A stretch of DNA of 64,000 nt, taken from assembly GCF_037389425.1 (NCBI RefSeq), contig NZ_JBBHKR010000064.1, positions 124,001 through 188,000 of the forward strand, in the 5' to 3' direction. Below, in pieces: positions 50,641 through 60,170 of the stretch; position 1 is the stretch's first letter; each line of letters opens with the position of its first letter. Source of the stretch: Stygiolobus sp037389425. Lineage in GTDB: Archaea; Thermoproteota; Thermoprotei_A; Sulfolobales; Sulfolobaceae. The notes under the pieces are model-generated. The model searched no databases and was not told the DNA's origin. It was given only the letters and a program-made list of their open reading frames with translations. Position numbers and translations under genes: made by a program.

Positions 50641-53514
50641 GTGACCCTTATATCAGCACCTAAAAGGTTTTCTGATTTTCTTAACGAGATATCTCAAAAA
50701 TGGCAGAAAGCTTGGGAGGATACAAAACTCTTTGAGGCTAATCCTGATTATTCTCGTAAGAAATTCTATACGACAGTTGCATTTCCTTATCCTAACTCTC
50801 CCTTTCATTTAGGTCACGGTAGGACTTACGTAACATGTGATATTTACGCCAGATTTATGAGAATGAGGGGCTATAACGTACTTTTTCCCATGGGCTTCCA
50901 TTATACTGGAACACCCATTATAGCTATGGCCGATGACGTAGCAAAAGGAGACAAAGAGCTAATAGACATCTTTAAGAATATATATGAGATACCTGATGAC
51001 GTAATTTCTAAACTGGTAGACCCGTTATTTATGGCCAATTACTTCAAAGAGGAAATTAAGAAAGCGATGAAAGAAATCGGTCTCAGCATAGACTGGAGAA
51101 GGGAGTTTACTACAATAGACCCCGAGTTCTCTTCGTTTATAGTCTGGCAGTTTAATAAGCTTCAGCAAAAGGGTTTCATAGTTAGGGATACACACCCGGT
51201 AGGTTGGTGTCCTGTTCATCACATCCCCGTAGGTATGCACGATACAAAAGGAGACATGGAGCCCGAAATAGGAGAGTTTACGCTTATCTACTTTGACTCC
51301 GACTTAGGTATCTTTCCTGCAGCGACTTTGAGACCTGAGACTGTATTCGGGGCAGTCGCGATCTGGGTTAATTCTGACGTCAATTACGCAATAGTCGAAA
51401 TAGACGGTAAGAAGTATGTTATGAGTGAAAGGGCTGCATTTAAGATTTCCTTCCAGATCGATAATGTCAAGACCATAACTACTTTGAAAGGTTCAGAACT
51501 AACTAAACATAATGCTGTAAACCCAATCACTGGTAAAACAATCCCGATATTGGGTGCGGACTTCGTAGATCCGATGACCGGCACTGGAGTAGTAATGAGT
51601 GTCCCAGCTCATGCACCTTTTGACTACTACTACCTCAAAAAGATTAAGCAGGACATGCCCGTAATATCTATAATTACGGTTGAAGGACAAGGGGATGCGT
51701 TAGCTAAAGAAGTAGTGGATAAGACTAATCCCAAAGGCAAGGAGGACTTAGAAAAACTAACGGAACAAGTGTATAGAACGGAATATAATAAGGGTAGAAT
51801 GAAAGAGAATATCGTTGAGTTGGCTAGACCTGAATTCAGAGAGAGTGTTAAGGGATTAGTGGGTTTAAGTGTACCAGACGCGAGGCTGAAGATAACTGAG
51901 TTCCTGATAGAGAAGAAACTAGGAAGGAAAATTTATGAGATAATGAATAGACCGGTCTATTGTAGGTGCGGTAACGAGGTCGTAGTAAAGATTCTAAAAG
52001 ACCAGTGGTTCTTAGATTATGGCAACCTGCAGTGGAAAGCCCTAGCTAAGAAATTAATATCTAACATGACTTTCATACCTCCTGAGGCCCGTAAAGACTT
52101 TGAGTTTGTAGCGGACTGGTTACAGAAAAGGGCTTGTGCAAGGACAAGGGGATTGGGAACTCCCTTACCTTGGGATAAGAAGTGGATCATTGAGAGCTTA
52201 AGTGATTCAACCATTTATATGGCCTATTATACAGTCGCTCACCTTATAAAGAAGTACGGGCTTAAGCCTTCACAACTGACTTTGGACTTTTGGGACTATG
52301 TAATGTTAGGGCAAGGTGACCCTTTCTCTATTTCGAATTCTACTGGAATTCCGAAAGAAGTAATAGAGGAAATGAGAAAAGAATTTACGTATTGGTACCC
52401 GTTAGACGTAAGGCACAGTGGTAAGGACTTAATACCTAATCATTTATCTTTCTTCATCTTCAACCACGCTGCAATATTCCCAGAAGAATTATGGCCTAAA
52501 GCTATCGCTGTAAACGGGTTCGTTCTTCTAGAAGGTAAAAAGATGAGTAAATCATTACGAAACATTATTCCTCTGAGAAAAGCTATAAGAATGTACGGAG
52601 CAGATGTTGTTAGGATTACTCTAACCTCTACTGCCGATATGGGCTCCGACGTGAACTTCAGTGATAGCTATGCTAAATCAGTAGCAGACGCGTTAAGGAA
52701 CTATTACGATTTAATTGAGAAAGTAGATGAGTTCAAGGGAAGTGAAGAAAGCTTTCCAGAGAAGTGGATAAAGAATAAGTTCAACCAGATGGTGATAAAC
52801 GTTACTAAATATCTTGAGAACTTAGACCTGAGAAATGCCCTAAATGAACTGCTCTATAACTTCTCTTCTTATCTGAACGAGTATACGGAAATGGTAAGGG
52901 CTGAAGGGAAGGAACCTAATGGAAAATTAGTAAAGGAGATTCTGGAAGTATGGATCAAGATGATTTCGCCCTTCGCTCCTCACTTTGCTGAAGAAGTATG
53001 GCACAAGTTGGGGCATGAGACTTTCGTCAGTGTAGAGAAATGGCCTGAGATACCCGAGACTTCAGTAGATATGTTAGTCGACTTAATTCATGAATATCAT
53101 AAGAAAGTCCTTGAAGATATTCAGTCGATATTAAACGTGTATAAAGGAACTCCAAAAGTTGTTCGTATATTCGTGGCAACGCCTCACGAACTTTCATTAT
53201 TAAGAAGTGCATTAGAAGTAGTATCAAGAGGAGGAAGTATGAAAGAGTTTATAGAGAAGAATAAGACTCAAGAGAAATTCGACGCTAAGTTGTACCAAAA
53301 AATATTCGAGGAAGCAAGAAGTTTAGATGATAAGATGCGTAAACTTGTTCTTGGACACGACTTTAACGAAGAAGAAATACTAAGAGAAGGCGCTAATTAC
53401 CTTAAGTACAAACTTGGCGGTAAAGAGATCGAGATAAGGAGCGTTAAAGAAATGGACAAAAGCAAGTATAAGAAAGACGCATTACCGTTAAAACCAGCTA
53501 TATTTATCCAATAA
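50641..53514 (+). CDS. leuS: Leucyl-tRNA synthetase (archaeal type)
   Basis: Class I synthetase, about 957 residues, archaeal/eukaryotic type with the editing CP1 domain ahead of the KMSKS region. HIGH-like: NSPFHLGHGRTYVT. KMSKS: GKKMSKSLRNI. Editing-domain motifs TLRPETVFGAVAIW and the GTGVVMSVPAHAPFD loop are intact. The frame opens at 50557, inside the divergent cobalamin gene; GTG 50641 is preceded by tttaaatatc (50611-50620) about 26 bases away, as in leaderless genes. Its stop overlaps the 53504 gene by 11 bases. Confidence 0.95.
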   Translation: MTLISAPKRFSDFLNEISQKWQKAWEDTKLFEANPDYSRKKFYTTVAFPYPNSPFHLGHGRTYVTCDIYARFMRMRGYNVLFPMGFHYTGTPIIAMADDVAKGDKELIDIFKNIYEIPDDVISKLVDPLFMANYFKEEIKKAMKEIGLSIDWRREFTTIDPEFSSFIVWQFNKLQQKGFIVRDTHPVGWCPVHHIPVGMHDTKGDMEPEIGEFTLIYFDSDLGIFPAATLRPETVFGAVAIWVNSDVNYAIVEIDGKKYVMSERAAFKISFQIDNVKTITTLKGSELTKHNAVNPITGKTIPILGADFVDPMTGTGVVMSVPAHAPFDYYYLKKIKQDMPVISIITVEGQGDALAKEVVDKTNPKGKEDLEKLTEQVYRTEYNKGRMKENIVELARPEFRESVKGLVGLSVPDARLKITEFLIEKKLGRKIYEIMNRPVYCRCGNEVVVKILKDQWFLDYGNLQWKALAKKLISNMTFIPPEARKDFEFVADWLQKRACARTRGLGTPLPWDKKWIIESLSDSTIYMAYYTVAHLIKKYGLKPSQLTLDFWDYVMLGQGDPFSISNSTGIPKEVIEEMRKEFTYWYPLDVRHSGKDLIPNHLSFFIFNHAAIFPEELWPKAIAVNGFVLLEGKKMSKSLRNIIPLRKAIRMYGADVVRITLTSTADMGSDVNFSDSYAKSVADALRNYYDLIEKVDEFKGSEESFPEKWIKNKFNQMVINVTKYLENLDLRNALNELLYNFSSYLNEYTEMVRAEGKEPNGKLVKEILEVWIKMISPFAPHFAEEVWHKLGHETFVSVEKWPEIPETSVDMLVDLIHEYHKKVLEDIQSILNVYKGTPKVVRIFVATPHELSLLRSALEVVSRGGSMKEFIEKNKTQEKFDAKLYQKIFEEARSLDDKMRKLVLGHDFNEEEILREGANYLKYKLGGKEIEIRSVKEMDKSKYKKDALPLKPAIFIQ

Positions 53515-54091
53515 GTTTAACTGTACTTTTTTCTATCTCAACTTTTCCGGAAGTTTTTAGGAATGCGAGTTCGTTTCTGACGTAATCTTTACTAACCCTC
53601 AGCTTAAACGAGATAATATCTACTAATTCTTTTACGGTCATGGTTCCTCCATTTTCGTTTAAAAGGTTTAGGATTTCCTCATCGATTCTGTTCATAGCTC
53701 TCTCGGTTAACTTGCCCTCTTTAACTTGGAAAGTGAGGACTTCTCCATCTAATAATATTTTATATAAGTTATTTCCGATCCTTTCTACGGTCGCTATGTC
53801 ACAATTAATGTTAAAGACCTTAGCAGACGTAACGAGTCTGAACTTCAGCGGTATTTCACTGACTTTTTCCGCCTCAAAGACCAAGTTTTCTGAGTCATTA
53901 TCACAAAACATCTTGAATTTGATCTCGTATGGGTAAAACTCCCACTTAATTTTGTCAAAGTTGATTATACAAGGCTTTTTCCCCTCAGCGTACAACTTTT
54001 CAGCGGCGTTAATTACTATTACCAAATTAACCCCGTAGTAATAACTCTTAATTAACCTTGGTTTCTGAAGAATTCTTTCGATTATATCCAT
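53504..54091 (-). CDS. Unknown protein with C-terminal winged helix
   Basis: A 195-residue Sulfolobales protein of unknown role. The N-terminal two-thirds is a beta-rich domain with four or five cysteines (for example MFCDND, NINCDIATV). The last 60 residues form a winged helix (RIDEEILNLLNENGGTMTVK... SKDYVRNELAFLKTSGKVEIE). That suggests a DNA-binding regulator with a sensing domain. It is divergent from hisC, so regulation of the his operon is a possibility worth testing, but there is no direct evidence. Confidence 0.65.
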   Translation of the reverse strand: MDIIERILQKPRLIKSYYYGVNLVIVINAAEKLYAEGKKPCIINFDKIKWEFYPYEIKFKMFCDNDSENLVFEAEKVSEIPLKFRLVTSAKVFNINCDIATVERIGNNLYKILLDGEVLTFQVKEGKLTERAMNRIDEEILNLLNENGGTMTVKELVDIISFKLRVSKDYVRNELAFLKTSGKVEIEKSTVKLIG

Positions 54092-54168
54092 ATAAACGGA
54101 AAAGTGGAAACGGTAAAATTAAGGTTGTCCTTTTATCATGACAGAGTAAAGCTTATTTTTACAACAGA

Positions 54169-55257
54169 GTGATATATGTAGGGTTTCCTATTGCACCAAC
54201 CGTGAAAGAACTTATATATCCTTGGCTACTGGAGTCAGAAGAATATAATTTTGATGATATAAAGGATGGGATAAGGCTTCACTTAAACGAGTCTCCTTAT
54301 TCACCCCCTCCGCACATATTAGAAGCTATACAGAAGTATTTACCTTACGCTAATCGATACCAGCACCCAGAATTATCTGAGAGGTTTTCAGCCTTAGCAG
54401 CTGACTATAATAAAGTAGAGCCAGAAAACATCTTTCCTACTCCAGGTGGAGACGGGGCTTTGAGGTCAATATTTTACAATTTAGCCCAAGTTGGAGACAA
54501 AGTTGTAACTAATTACCCTGCATATAGCATGTACAAGGTTTACTCGTCAGTAAGAGGACTCAACCACGTGAAGATTAAACTTATTGAAGGTGAAGAATGG
54601 TGGTATGAAGATAGGGAGAGACTGTTAAGCGAGAGTAAAGCTGCAAGACTTGTAATAATTGATAATCCGAATAACCCCACGGGCTCACCGATGTTAGATG
54701 AGGAGTTGGTTAAGGAGCTCGCTACAAATGTTAGAGGGTTTATAGTTATTGATGAAGCGTATTACGAATTCTACGGGAAGACTTTTGCAAGGATGATCTA
54801 CGACTATCCGAATGTGTTAATAGTTAGGACTTTAAGTAAAGCTTTTTCCATGGCATCTCTTAGAGTAGGTTATTTAATAGGAAATGAAGAAGTAGTGAAA
54901 GCACTAAAGAAGACTTCGACGCCTTTCGACGTCTCACTACCCGGTCTAATCGCTGGGATTAAGGCATTAGAGGATCCTTCTTATGTAAAGGAAGTCGTTA
55001 ACAAGATAAACACCAACAAAGAGTATTTAATCAAAGAGTTAAGGGGGCTCGGGTTAAAAGTGTTTAACTCCTACACTAATTTTATTTTCGTAAAAGATAA
55101 TAGGGATTTATTTACCCCACTTATGGCTAAATCCATTGCTATAAGGAATTTGATTTCTGGCTATTATAGAATATCAATTGGAACAAAAGAACAGTGTGAA
55201 CTACTTGTAAAAACCTTGGGTGAGATCCTTGAAAATAGCAATACCAAACAAGGGTAG
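54169..55257 (+). CDS. hisC: Histidinol-phosphate aminotransferase
   Basis: PLP enzyme of histidine synthesis, 362 residues. Visible: LHLNESPYSPPPHIL, PTPGGDGALR, the NPNNPTGS loop, VIDEAYYEFYG, and the PLP lysine in RTLSKAFSMASLRVGY (about residue 225). It begins the nine-gene his operon. The GTG at 54169 has no Shine-Dalgarno; GTG 54202 is an alternative start. hisG's start lies inside its 3' end. Confidence 0.93.
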   Translation: MIYVGFPIAPTVKELIYPWLLESEEYNFDDIKDGIRLHLNESPYSPPPHILEAIQKYLPYANRYQHPELSERFSALAADYNKVEPENIFPTPGGDGALRSIFYNLAQVGDKVVTNYPAYSMYKVYSSVRGLNHVKIKLIEGEEWWYEDRERLLSESKAARLVIIDNPNNPTGSPMLDEELVKELATNVRGFIVIDEAYYEFYGKTFARMIYDYPNVLIVRTLSKAFSMASLRVGYLIGNEEVVKALKKTSTPFDVSLPGLIAGIKALEDPSYVKEVVNKINTNKEYLIKELRGLGLKVFNSYTNFIFVKDNRDLFTPLMAKSIAIRNLISGYYRISIGTKEQCELLVKTLGEILENSNTKQG

Positions 55258-56086
55258 GCTACAACAACCTGTCTTACAGTTCCTAAACAGTGTGGGTATT
55301 AAGCCCCTAGCTAGTGACGAGAGAGCATTAATAGTACCGACTAACTGGGAAGGAGTACAGCTAGTTATGGTCAGGACGGAGGACATTCCTAATATAGTTG
55401 AAGCGGGAGCTGCGGAATTAGGTATAACCGGTTTTGATTACGTCTTGGAATCAGGTGTAGACGTTGAGGAGTTAGTACATCTGGACTTCGGTAAGGCTAA
55501 AATAGTTCTCGCCGTGCCAGTATCTTGGGGTATTAATTCTCCAGAGGAGATTAGAGGGGAAATCAGAATAGCGACGAAGTATTTTAATATTTCTAGAAAC
55601 TACTTAGCTCAAAAGGGGATAAAAGCTAAATTAGTTAAGATAAGTGGGGCAGCTGAGGTAATGCCCTCTTTAGGGGCTGCCGATGCGATAATCGATGTAA
55701 TGAGCACCGGGACTACTTTGAAACTCCATGGTCTGAAGGCAATAGACACTGTTATGGAAAGTAGGGCTGTGGTAATAGGAAATAAAGATTGGATAAAAAG
55801 TGAAGAAGCCGAAAGGATAAACCTTCTACTTACCCTGATGAAAGGTGCTTTATTTGCGAGAAACAAGAAGATGGTATTTATGAACGTACCTGATGAAAAG
55901 CTGGACAAAGTGCTCTCCGTTCTCCCCGCAATGCTTTCTCCTACTTTATCTAAATTGGCTAAGAGTGATGCATGGGAAGTAATTACGGTGATAGATGAAG
56001 ACTCCCTTCCCGAGATAATCGGAAAGGTAGTGGCTAACGGTGCACGTGATATAGTAATAGTCGACATAGAAAAGGTGATAAAATGA
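55229..56086 (+). CDS. hisG: ATP phosphoribosyltransferase (long form)
   Basis: First enzyme of histidine synthesis, about 285 residues; joins ATP and PRPP. Long form with a C-terminal regulatory (ACT-like) domain for histidine inhibition. N terminus KIAIPNKGRLQQP; PRPP motif IDVMSTGTTLKLHGL (about 155-170). GTG 55220 is possible, but TTG 55229 gives the family N terminus and has ggtgag (55219-55224) at proper spacing. Overlaps hisC by 29 bases and hisA by 4. Confidence 0.93.
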   Translation: MKIAIPNKGRLQQPVLQFLNSVGIKPLASDERALIVPTNWEGVQLVMVRTEDIPNIVEAGAAELGITGFDYVLESGVDVEELVHLDFGKAKIVLAVPVSWGINSPEEIRGEIRIATKYFNISRNYLAQKGIKAKLVKISGAAEVMPSLGAADAIIDVMSTGTTLKLHGLKAIDTVMESRAVVIGNKDWIKSEEAERINLLLTLMKGALFARNKKMVFMNVPDEKLDKVLSVLPAMLSPTLSKLAKSDAWEVITVIDEDSLPEIIGKVVANGARDIVIVDIEKVIK

Positions 56087-56775
56087 GTTTAGAGGTCATT
56101 CCCAGTATAGATATCAGTGAAGGTAAAGCCGTAAAGAGAATTAAGGGTCAGAGGGGCTCTGGGCTAATTCTGGGAGATCCTTTGCGTATAGCTGAACAAA
56201 TATACAGCGAGGGATATAAGAAAGTGCACTTAGTCGATTTGGATGCGGCAGAGGGAGTCGGTAACAACGAGGAAATTATAAAGATGATTTGTAAAGAAAT
56301 TGGATTCGAACACACACAAGTAGGAGGAGGAATAAGGAGCTTAGACAAAGCCCAAAAAATAGCTAATGAATGTTCTTTCATAGTTCTATCTACTTTACCC
56401 GTTGCGAATAGAGAAACTTTCGAGAAAATTTGGAGTGAAGTGGGTAAAGATAAGATTTTACTCTCCATAGATTACAATGAACAAGGGGACGTTTTAATAA
56501 AAGGATGGAAAGAGAGGAGAAAGATAAAGGTCGAGGAAATACTATCTTTTGATGTTTATGGTTTTATATTTACTTACGTTCCTAAAGAGGGCACGAAGAG
56601 CGGGATAGATGAAAGCGTAAAGAAATATGTTAATATAACCAAGGGAGTTAAGGAATATGCAGGAGGAGTATCCACTATTGAGGATTTGATGAAGCTTAAG
56701 GTTTTCGGTTTCGATTATGCTATAATTGGTATGAGCTTCTATAATGGTAGTCTTAGGGGTGTAAAAGTTGTATAA
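56083..56775 (+). CDS. hisA: ProFAR isomerase HisA
   Basis: TIM-barrel isomerase of histidine synthesis, 230 residues. Catalytic Asp in VIPSIDISEGKAVKR (about residue 10), phosphate loops QVGGGIRSLDK and YAGGVSTIEDL. The second catalytic acid is in HIS-type LLSIDYNEQGD. Overlaps hisG (ATGA) and hisB (8 bases). Confidence 0.92.
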   Translation: MSLEVIPSIDISEGKAVKRIKGQRGSGLILGDPLRIAEQIYSEGYKKVHLVDLDAAEGVGNNEEIIKMICKEIGFEHTQVGGGIRSLDKAQKIANECSFIVLSTLPVANRETFEKIWSEVGKDKILLSIDYNEQGDVLIKGWKERRKIKVEEILSFDVYGFIFTYVPKEGTKSGIDESVKKYVNITKGVKEYAGGVSTIEDLMKLKVFGFDYAIIGMSFYNGSLRGVKVV

Positions 56776-57352
56776 TAGGAGTGTTAAAAAGGTCAGAGAA
56801 ACAAAGGAGACCAAGGTAGAAATCGAATTAGATATTGATCAGAAAGGCGAAGTCAGGGTACAAACTCCAGTCAAGTTCTTTACTCATATGTTATCCACTT
56901 TACTATATTACATGAACTCGACTTCCACGGTTATTGCCGAGGACAAGCTAGGTTATGATGACCATCATGTAGTAGAGGACGTTGCTATAACGTTGGGAGA
57001 AGCGTTCAAGGAGGCTTTAGGTGATAAGAGGGGAATAAGGAGGTTTGCTAACGAGATAGTTCCAATGGACGACGCGTTAGTCCTAGTGGCAGTGGATATC
57101 TCTGGAAGGGGAGTAAGTAATATAGAGTTAAATCTTCAGCGAAGCGAAATTGGAGGATTAGCAATAGAGAACGTTTTCCACTTCTTTCAAACGTTTTCTT
57201 ATCACTGTGGAGTAAACCTACACGTAATTCAACTAAGGGGTACAAACACTCACCATATTATTGAGGCATCTTTCAAGGCTTTAGGTATGTCTTTATACGA
57301 GGCAAGTAGAATTATCTCTCAAGACGTATTAAGTCTGAAGGGGAGCTTATGA
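56768..57352 (+). CDS. hisB: Imidazoleglycerol-phosphate dehydratase
   Basis: A 194-residue manganese enzyme, monofunctional (no phosphatase half as in E. coli HisB). Metal-binding signature FFTHMLSTLLYYM, DDHHVVEDVAI and the C-terminal GTNTHHIIEASFKAL are complete. Starts at TTG, 8 bases within hisA. ATGA overlap with hisF. Confidence 0.93.
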   Translation: MYNRSVKKVRETKETKVEIELDIDQKGEVRVQTPVKFFTHMLSTLLYYMNSTSTVIAEDKLGYDDHHVVEDVAITLGEAFKEALGDKRGIRRFANEIVPMDDALVLVAVDISGRGVSNIELNLQRSEIGGLAIENVFHFFQTFSYHCGVNLHVIQLRGTNTHHIIEASFKALGMSLYEASRIISQDVLSLKGSL

Positions 57353-58098
57353 CGGCAAAACGTATTATCGCTTGTTTAGATGTAAAAAAAGGTAGGGTTG
57401 TTAAAGGAGTTAATTTCCTAGATTTAAAGGACAAAGGGGATCCTACGGAATTAGCAGCGAGATATGAAGATGAAGGAGCTGATGAGATAGTTTTCCTAGA
57501 TGTTACTGCTACAATTGAAGGTAGGAGGGCTTTGTTAGAAGTGGTTAAGAACACAGCTAGTGTTCTTTCAATCCCCTTGACTGTAGGGGGTGGTATAAGG
57601 ACTATTGATGACGTATCAACTATCCTTGGAAACGGGGCTGATAAAGTGAGTATAAACACTGCAGCTGTGGAGAATAAGAAACTAATTACCGAGGCCGCAC
57701 TACAGTTTGGTTCTCAGGCAGTAGTAGTTGCAATAGATGCTAAAAAAGTAGATGATGAGTACAAAGTCTTCACCAAATCTGGGAGTTATAACACGGGATT
57801 AAACGCGATACGATGGGCTAAAGAAGTTGAAGCTTTAGGAGCTGGTGAAATTCTTCTCACGAGTATAGATAGGGACGGGACTAGGGAGGGATATGACATT
57901 ACCTTAACTAAGATGGTTTCAGAAGCGGTTAATATTCCAGTAATAGCGAGCGGAGGAGCTGGTAAAGAGGTTCATTTTTTGGAAGCCTTAAAAGTAGCCG
58001 ACGCTGCTTTGGCTGCGGGAGTTTTTCATGATGGAGTAATAAGGATACAAAACCTTAAAATGTATTTAAAGTCCCAAGGGTTGGAGGTAAGATTATGA
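57349..58098 (+). CDS. hisF: Imidazole glycerol phosphate synthase cyclase HisF
   Basis: TIM-barrel cyclase, 249 residues, which works with the HisH glutaminase to make IGP and AICAR. Visible: IACLDVKKGRVVKGVNF with catalytic Asp11, the phosphate sites VGGGIRTIDD and ASGGAGKEVHF, and the second catalytic Asp in LTSIDRDGTREGYD. Overlaps hisB and hisD by 4 bases each. Confidence 0.95.
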   Translation: MTAKRIIACLDVKKGRVVKGVNFLDLKDKGDPTELAARYEDEGADEIVFLDVTATIEGRRALLEVVKNTASVLSIPLTVGGGIRTIDDVSTILGNGADKVSINTAAVENKKLITEAALQFGSQAVVVAIDAKKVDDEYKVFTKSGSYNTGLNAIRWAKEVEALGAGEILLTSIDRDGTREGYDITLTKMVSEAVNIPVIASGGAGKEVHFLEALKVADAALAAGVFHDGVIRIQNLKMYLKSQGLEVRL

Positions 58099-59279
58099 TT
58101 TCGAGTGAATTACCTAAAAACAGACCTAACGATTTCACTAAAGCAATACCCACAGTGGAGGAAATAATTAAGCTAGTTAGGGAAAAAGGCGACAAAGCAT
58201 TACTTGAGCTAGAGGAGAAGCTGGATCATGTGAAGCTAGATTCTGTAGTAGAGGATAAGGTAGACGAACTTGCGTTAAGGATATCCCCAGAGCTTAAAGA
58301 TGCTATAGACTACATATTCGAACAGCTGGTCGAATTTCATGAAACTATTAAGCCCTATAACGCTGGAGGTAACTCAAAGGGAGTAGAGTTTGGTGTAATC
58401 TGGAAACCAATAGAGAAAGTAGGCATATACGTACCCGGCGGGAATAAGGCTTACCCGTCTACTTTGTTGATGGCAGGGATTCCTGCAAAGGTAGCTGGTG
58501 TTAATGAGATTTACGCAGCTACTCCACCGTTTAAGATAGACCCTGCGATATGCTATATCGCTAAGAAGTTAGGCGTGAAAAAGCTCTATAGATTAGGCGG
58601 TGCACAAGCGATAGCAGCTTTTGCTTACGGTACGGAATCAGTTAAGAAAGTAGATAAAATTGTAGGTCCTGGTAACATATATGTTCAAGCTGCGAAATTT
58701 TTAGTGAGTAGGGATGTAGGAATAGACGGAATTGAGGGCCCTACCGAGTTAGTAATTATTGCGGACGATACAGCAAAGGTTGAGGACTTGATTCTAGATA
58801 TGAGGGCCCAAGCCGAACATGGATTATCGACTTTTATAGTCCTTCTAACCATTTCCCAGAATATAGTTGATGAAGTAAAGCGTGAACTAGAAAGGGATAG
58901 GAACGTGTACTACGTCATTAAAGTGAGTAGTGTTGAGGAAGCTATAAAGATTGCTAACGAGATATCTCCTGAACATCTTTCTTTGTATGTCACTAGCCCC
59001 AAGAGATATTTAGATATTGTTTCTAACTCAGGCGCGGTAAGTCTAGGCTCTACTCCACCGGCTGTTATAGATTATGCCGCAGGTCCTAATCATATTCTAC
59101 CTACTAATCAATGGGCTAGATTTAGGGGAGGGGTCACTGTTTATGATTTTTTAAAGCCCATTATGTACGCCAATCTTGAGAAGCCGGATGACAAATTAAT
59201 ACAGTCCGCTATAATCTTAGCTAAGTATGAAGGTTTCGAATTTCATGCTAAGAGTATAGGTGCCAGATATGGCAGGTAA
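58095..59279 (+). CDS. hisD: Histidinol dehydrogenase
   Basis: Zinc- and NAD-dependent enzyme converting histidinol to histidine, 394 residues. Motifs GIYVPGGNKAYPST, RLGGAQAIAAFAYGT, VGPGNIYVQAAK, GIEGPTELVIIAD, and the catalytic AEHG region (RAQAEHGLST) are clear; the C-terminal metal ligands lie in the ANLEKPDD/ EFHAKS region. Its end holds the start of hisE. Confidence 0.94.
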   Translation: MISSELPKNRPNDFTKAIPTVEEIIKLVREKGDKALLELEEKLDHVKLDSVVEDKVDELALRISPELKDAIDYIFEQLVEFHETIKPYNAGGNSKGVEFGVIWKPIEKVGIYVPGGNKAYPSTLLMAGIPAKVAGVNEIYAATPPFKIDPAICYIAKKLGVKKLYRLGGAQAIAAFAYGTESVKKVDKIVGPGNIYVQAAKFLVSRDVGIDGIEGPTELVIIADDTAKVEDLILDMRAQAEHGLSTFIVLLTISQNIVDEVKRELERDRNVYYVIKVSSVEEAIKIANEISPEHLSLYVTSPKRYLDIVSNSGAVSLGSTPPAVIDYAAGPNHILPTNQWARFRGGVTVYDFLKPIMYANLEKPDDKLIQSAIILAKYEGFEFHAKSIGARYGR

Positions 59280-59559
59280 TGAGGTATTAGACAAGTTATA
59301 TGAGATAATTGAGGACAGGATTTCATCGCAGAAAGAGGGTAGTTACACAGTAAAATTGTACCAGAAAGGGAAGCCTTATATAGCTCAGAAGGTTGGTGAG
59401 GAGGCAAGCGAAGTAATTGTGGCAGCTTTAGCCGAAACGAAGGAGCGTCTTGTAGAAGAGGTTGCAGACCTTCTTTATCATTTATTAGTTTTAATGGCTG
59501 TATCTAATGTGAAACCAGAGGATGTTTATGAGGAGTTAAAAAGGAGGATGAAAGAGTAA
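59269..59559 (+). CDS. hisE: Phosphoribosyl-ATP pyrophosphohydrolase HisE
   Basis: A roughly 96-residue all-helical MazG-like pyrophosphatase, second step of histidine synthesis. Metal helices KVGEEASEVIVAAL and LVEEVADLLYHLLVLM are typical. A GTG at 59260 is possible, but ATG 59269 (MAGNEVLDKLYEI) is preferred. Overlaps hisD by 11 bases and hisH by one (TAATG). Separate from HisI here, unlike the fused bacterial protein. Confidence 0.92.
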   Translation: MAGNEVLDKLYEIIEDRISSQKEGSYTVKLYQKGKPYIAQKVGEEASEVIVAALAETKERLVEEVADLLYHLLVLMAVSNVKPEDVYEELKRRMKE

Positions 59560-60170
59560 TGAAAGCCACCGTCATAAATTACGGTGTGGGTAACCTTTTC
59601 AGTATTTCAGCTGGGTTGAAAAGGGTAGGCTTTGAAGTTTCGGTAAACTCTCAACCCGAAGGTAACGAAGACCTGATAGTATTCCCTGGAGTAGGTTCTT
59701 TCAATGCAGTTGCAAGTTATCTGAGTTCACATAAAGAGCTATTAGAAGACCTCAGAAAACGAGGCACTTACTTTTTGGGTGTGTGCTTAGGAATGCAGAT
59801 AATGTTCGAAGAAGGAACTGAGGGCGGTTTAACCAAAGGGTTAGGTTGGTTTAAGGGCAAAGTAGATAAGATCGAAAACAACGGAAAGGATAAGTTAAAA
59901 CTACCACATATAGGATGGGATAAGTTAATTGTAACTGACCTTACTTGTCCGCTCACTGAGGGGTTAAACAACCAGTACGTTTATTACGTCCACAGTTACG
60001 TAGCATACCCCGAAGACGAAAGTATCGTTAGAGCTACAACCATTTACGGAATTTCTTACCCCGCTATTATTTGTTCAGGTAACATTGTAGGCACACAATT
60101 TCACCCAGAAAAAAGTAGTAAAATTGGAAAGATCTTTTTAGGTAACCTATATAGGTGGATGAAAAAGTGA
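59559..60170 (+). CDS. hisH: Imidazole glycerol phosphate synthase glutaminase HisH
   Basis: A 203-residue class I glutaminase partner of HisF. Triad complete: Cys in FLGVCLGMQIMFE (about residue 75), His and Glu in TQFHPEKSS. The oxyanion-strand motif is VFPGVGSF. Its 3' end overlaps hisI by 16 bases. Confidence 0.94.
   Translation: MKATVINYGVGNLFSISAGLKRVGFEVSVNSQPEGNEDLIVFPGVGSFNAVASYLSSHKELLEDLRKRGTYFLGVCLGMQIMFEEGTEGGLTKGLGWFKGKVDKIENNGKDKLKLPHIGWDKLIVTDLTCPLTEGLNNQYVYYVHSYVAYPEDESIVRATTIYGISYPAIICSGNIVGTQFHPEKSSKIGKIFLGNLYRWMKK

Noticed and set aside
55609..56067. 152-codon frame on the minus strand inside hisG
   Set aside because: Antisense shadow of hisG, whose motifs and operon place are clear; no ribosome-binding site and no recognisable motif.
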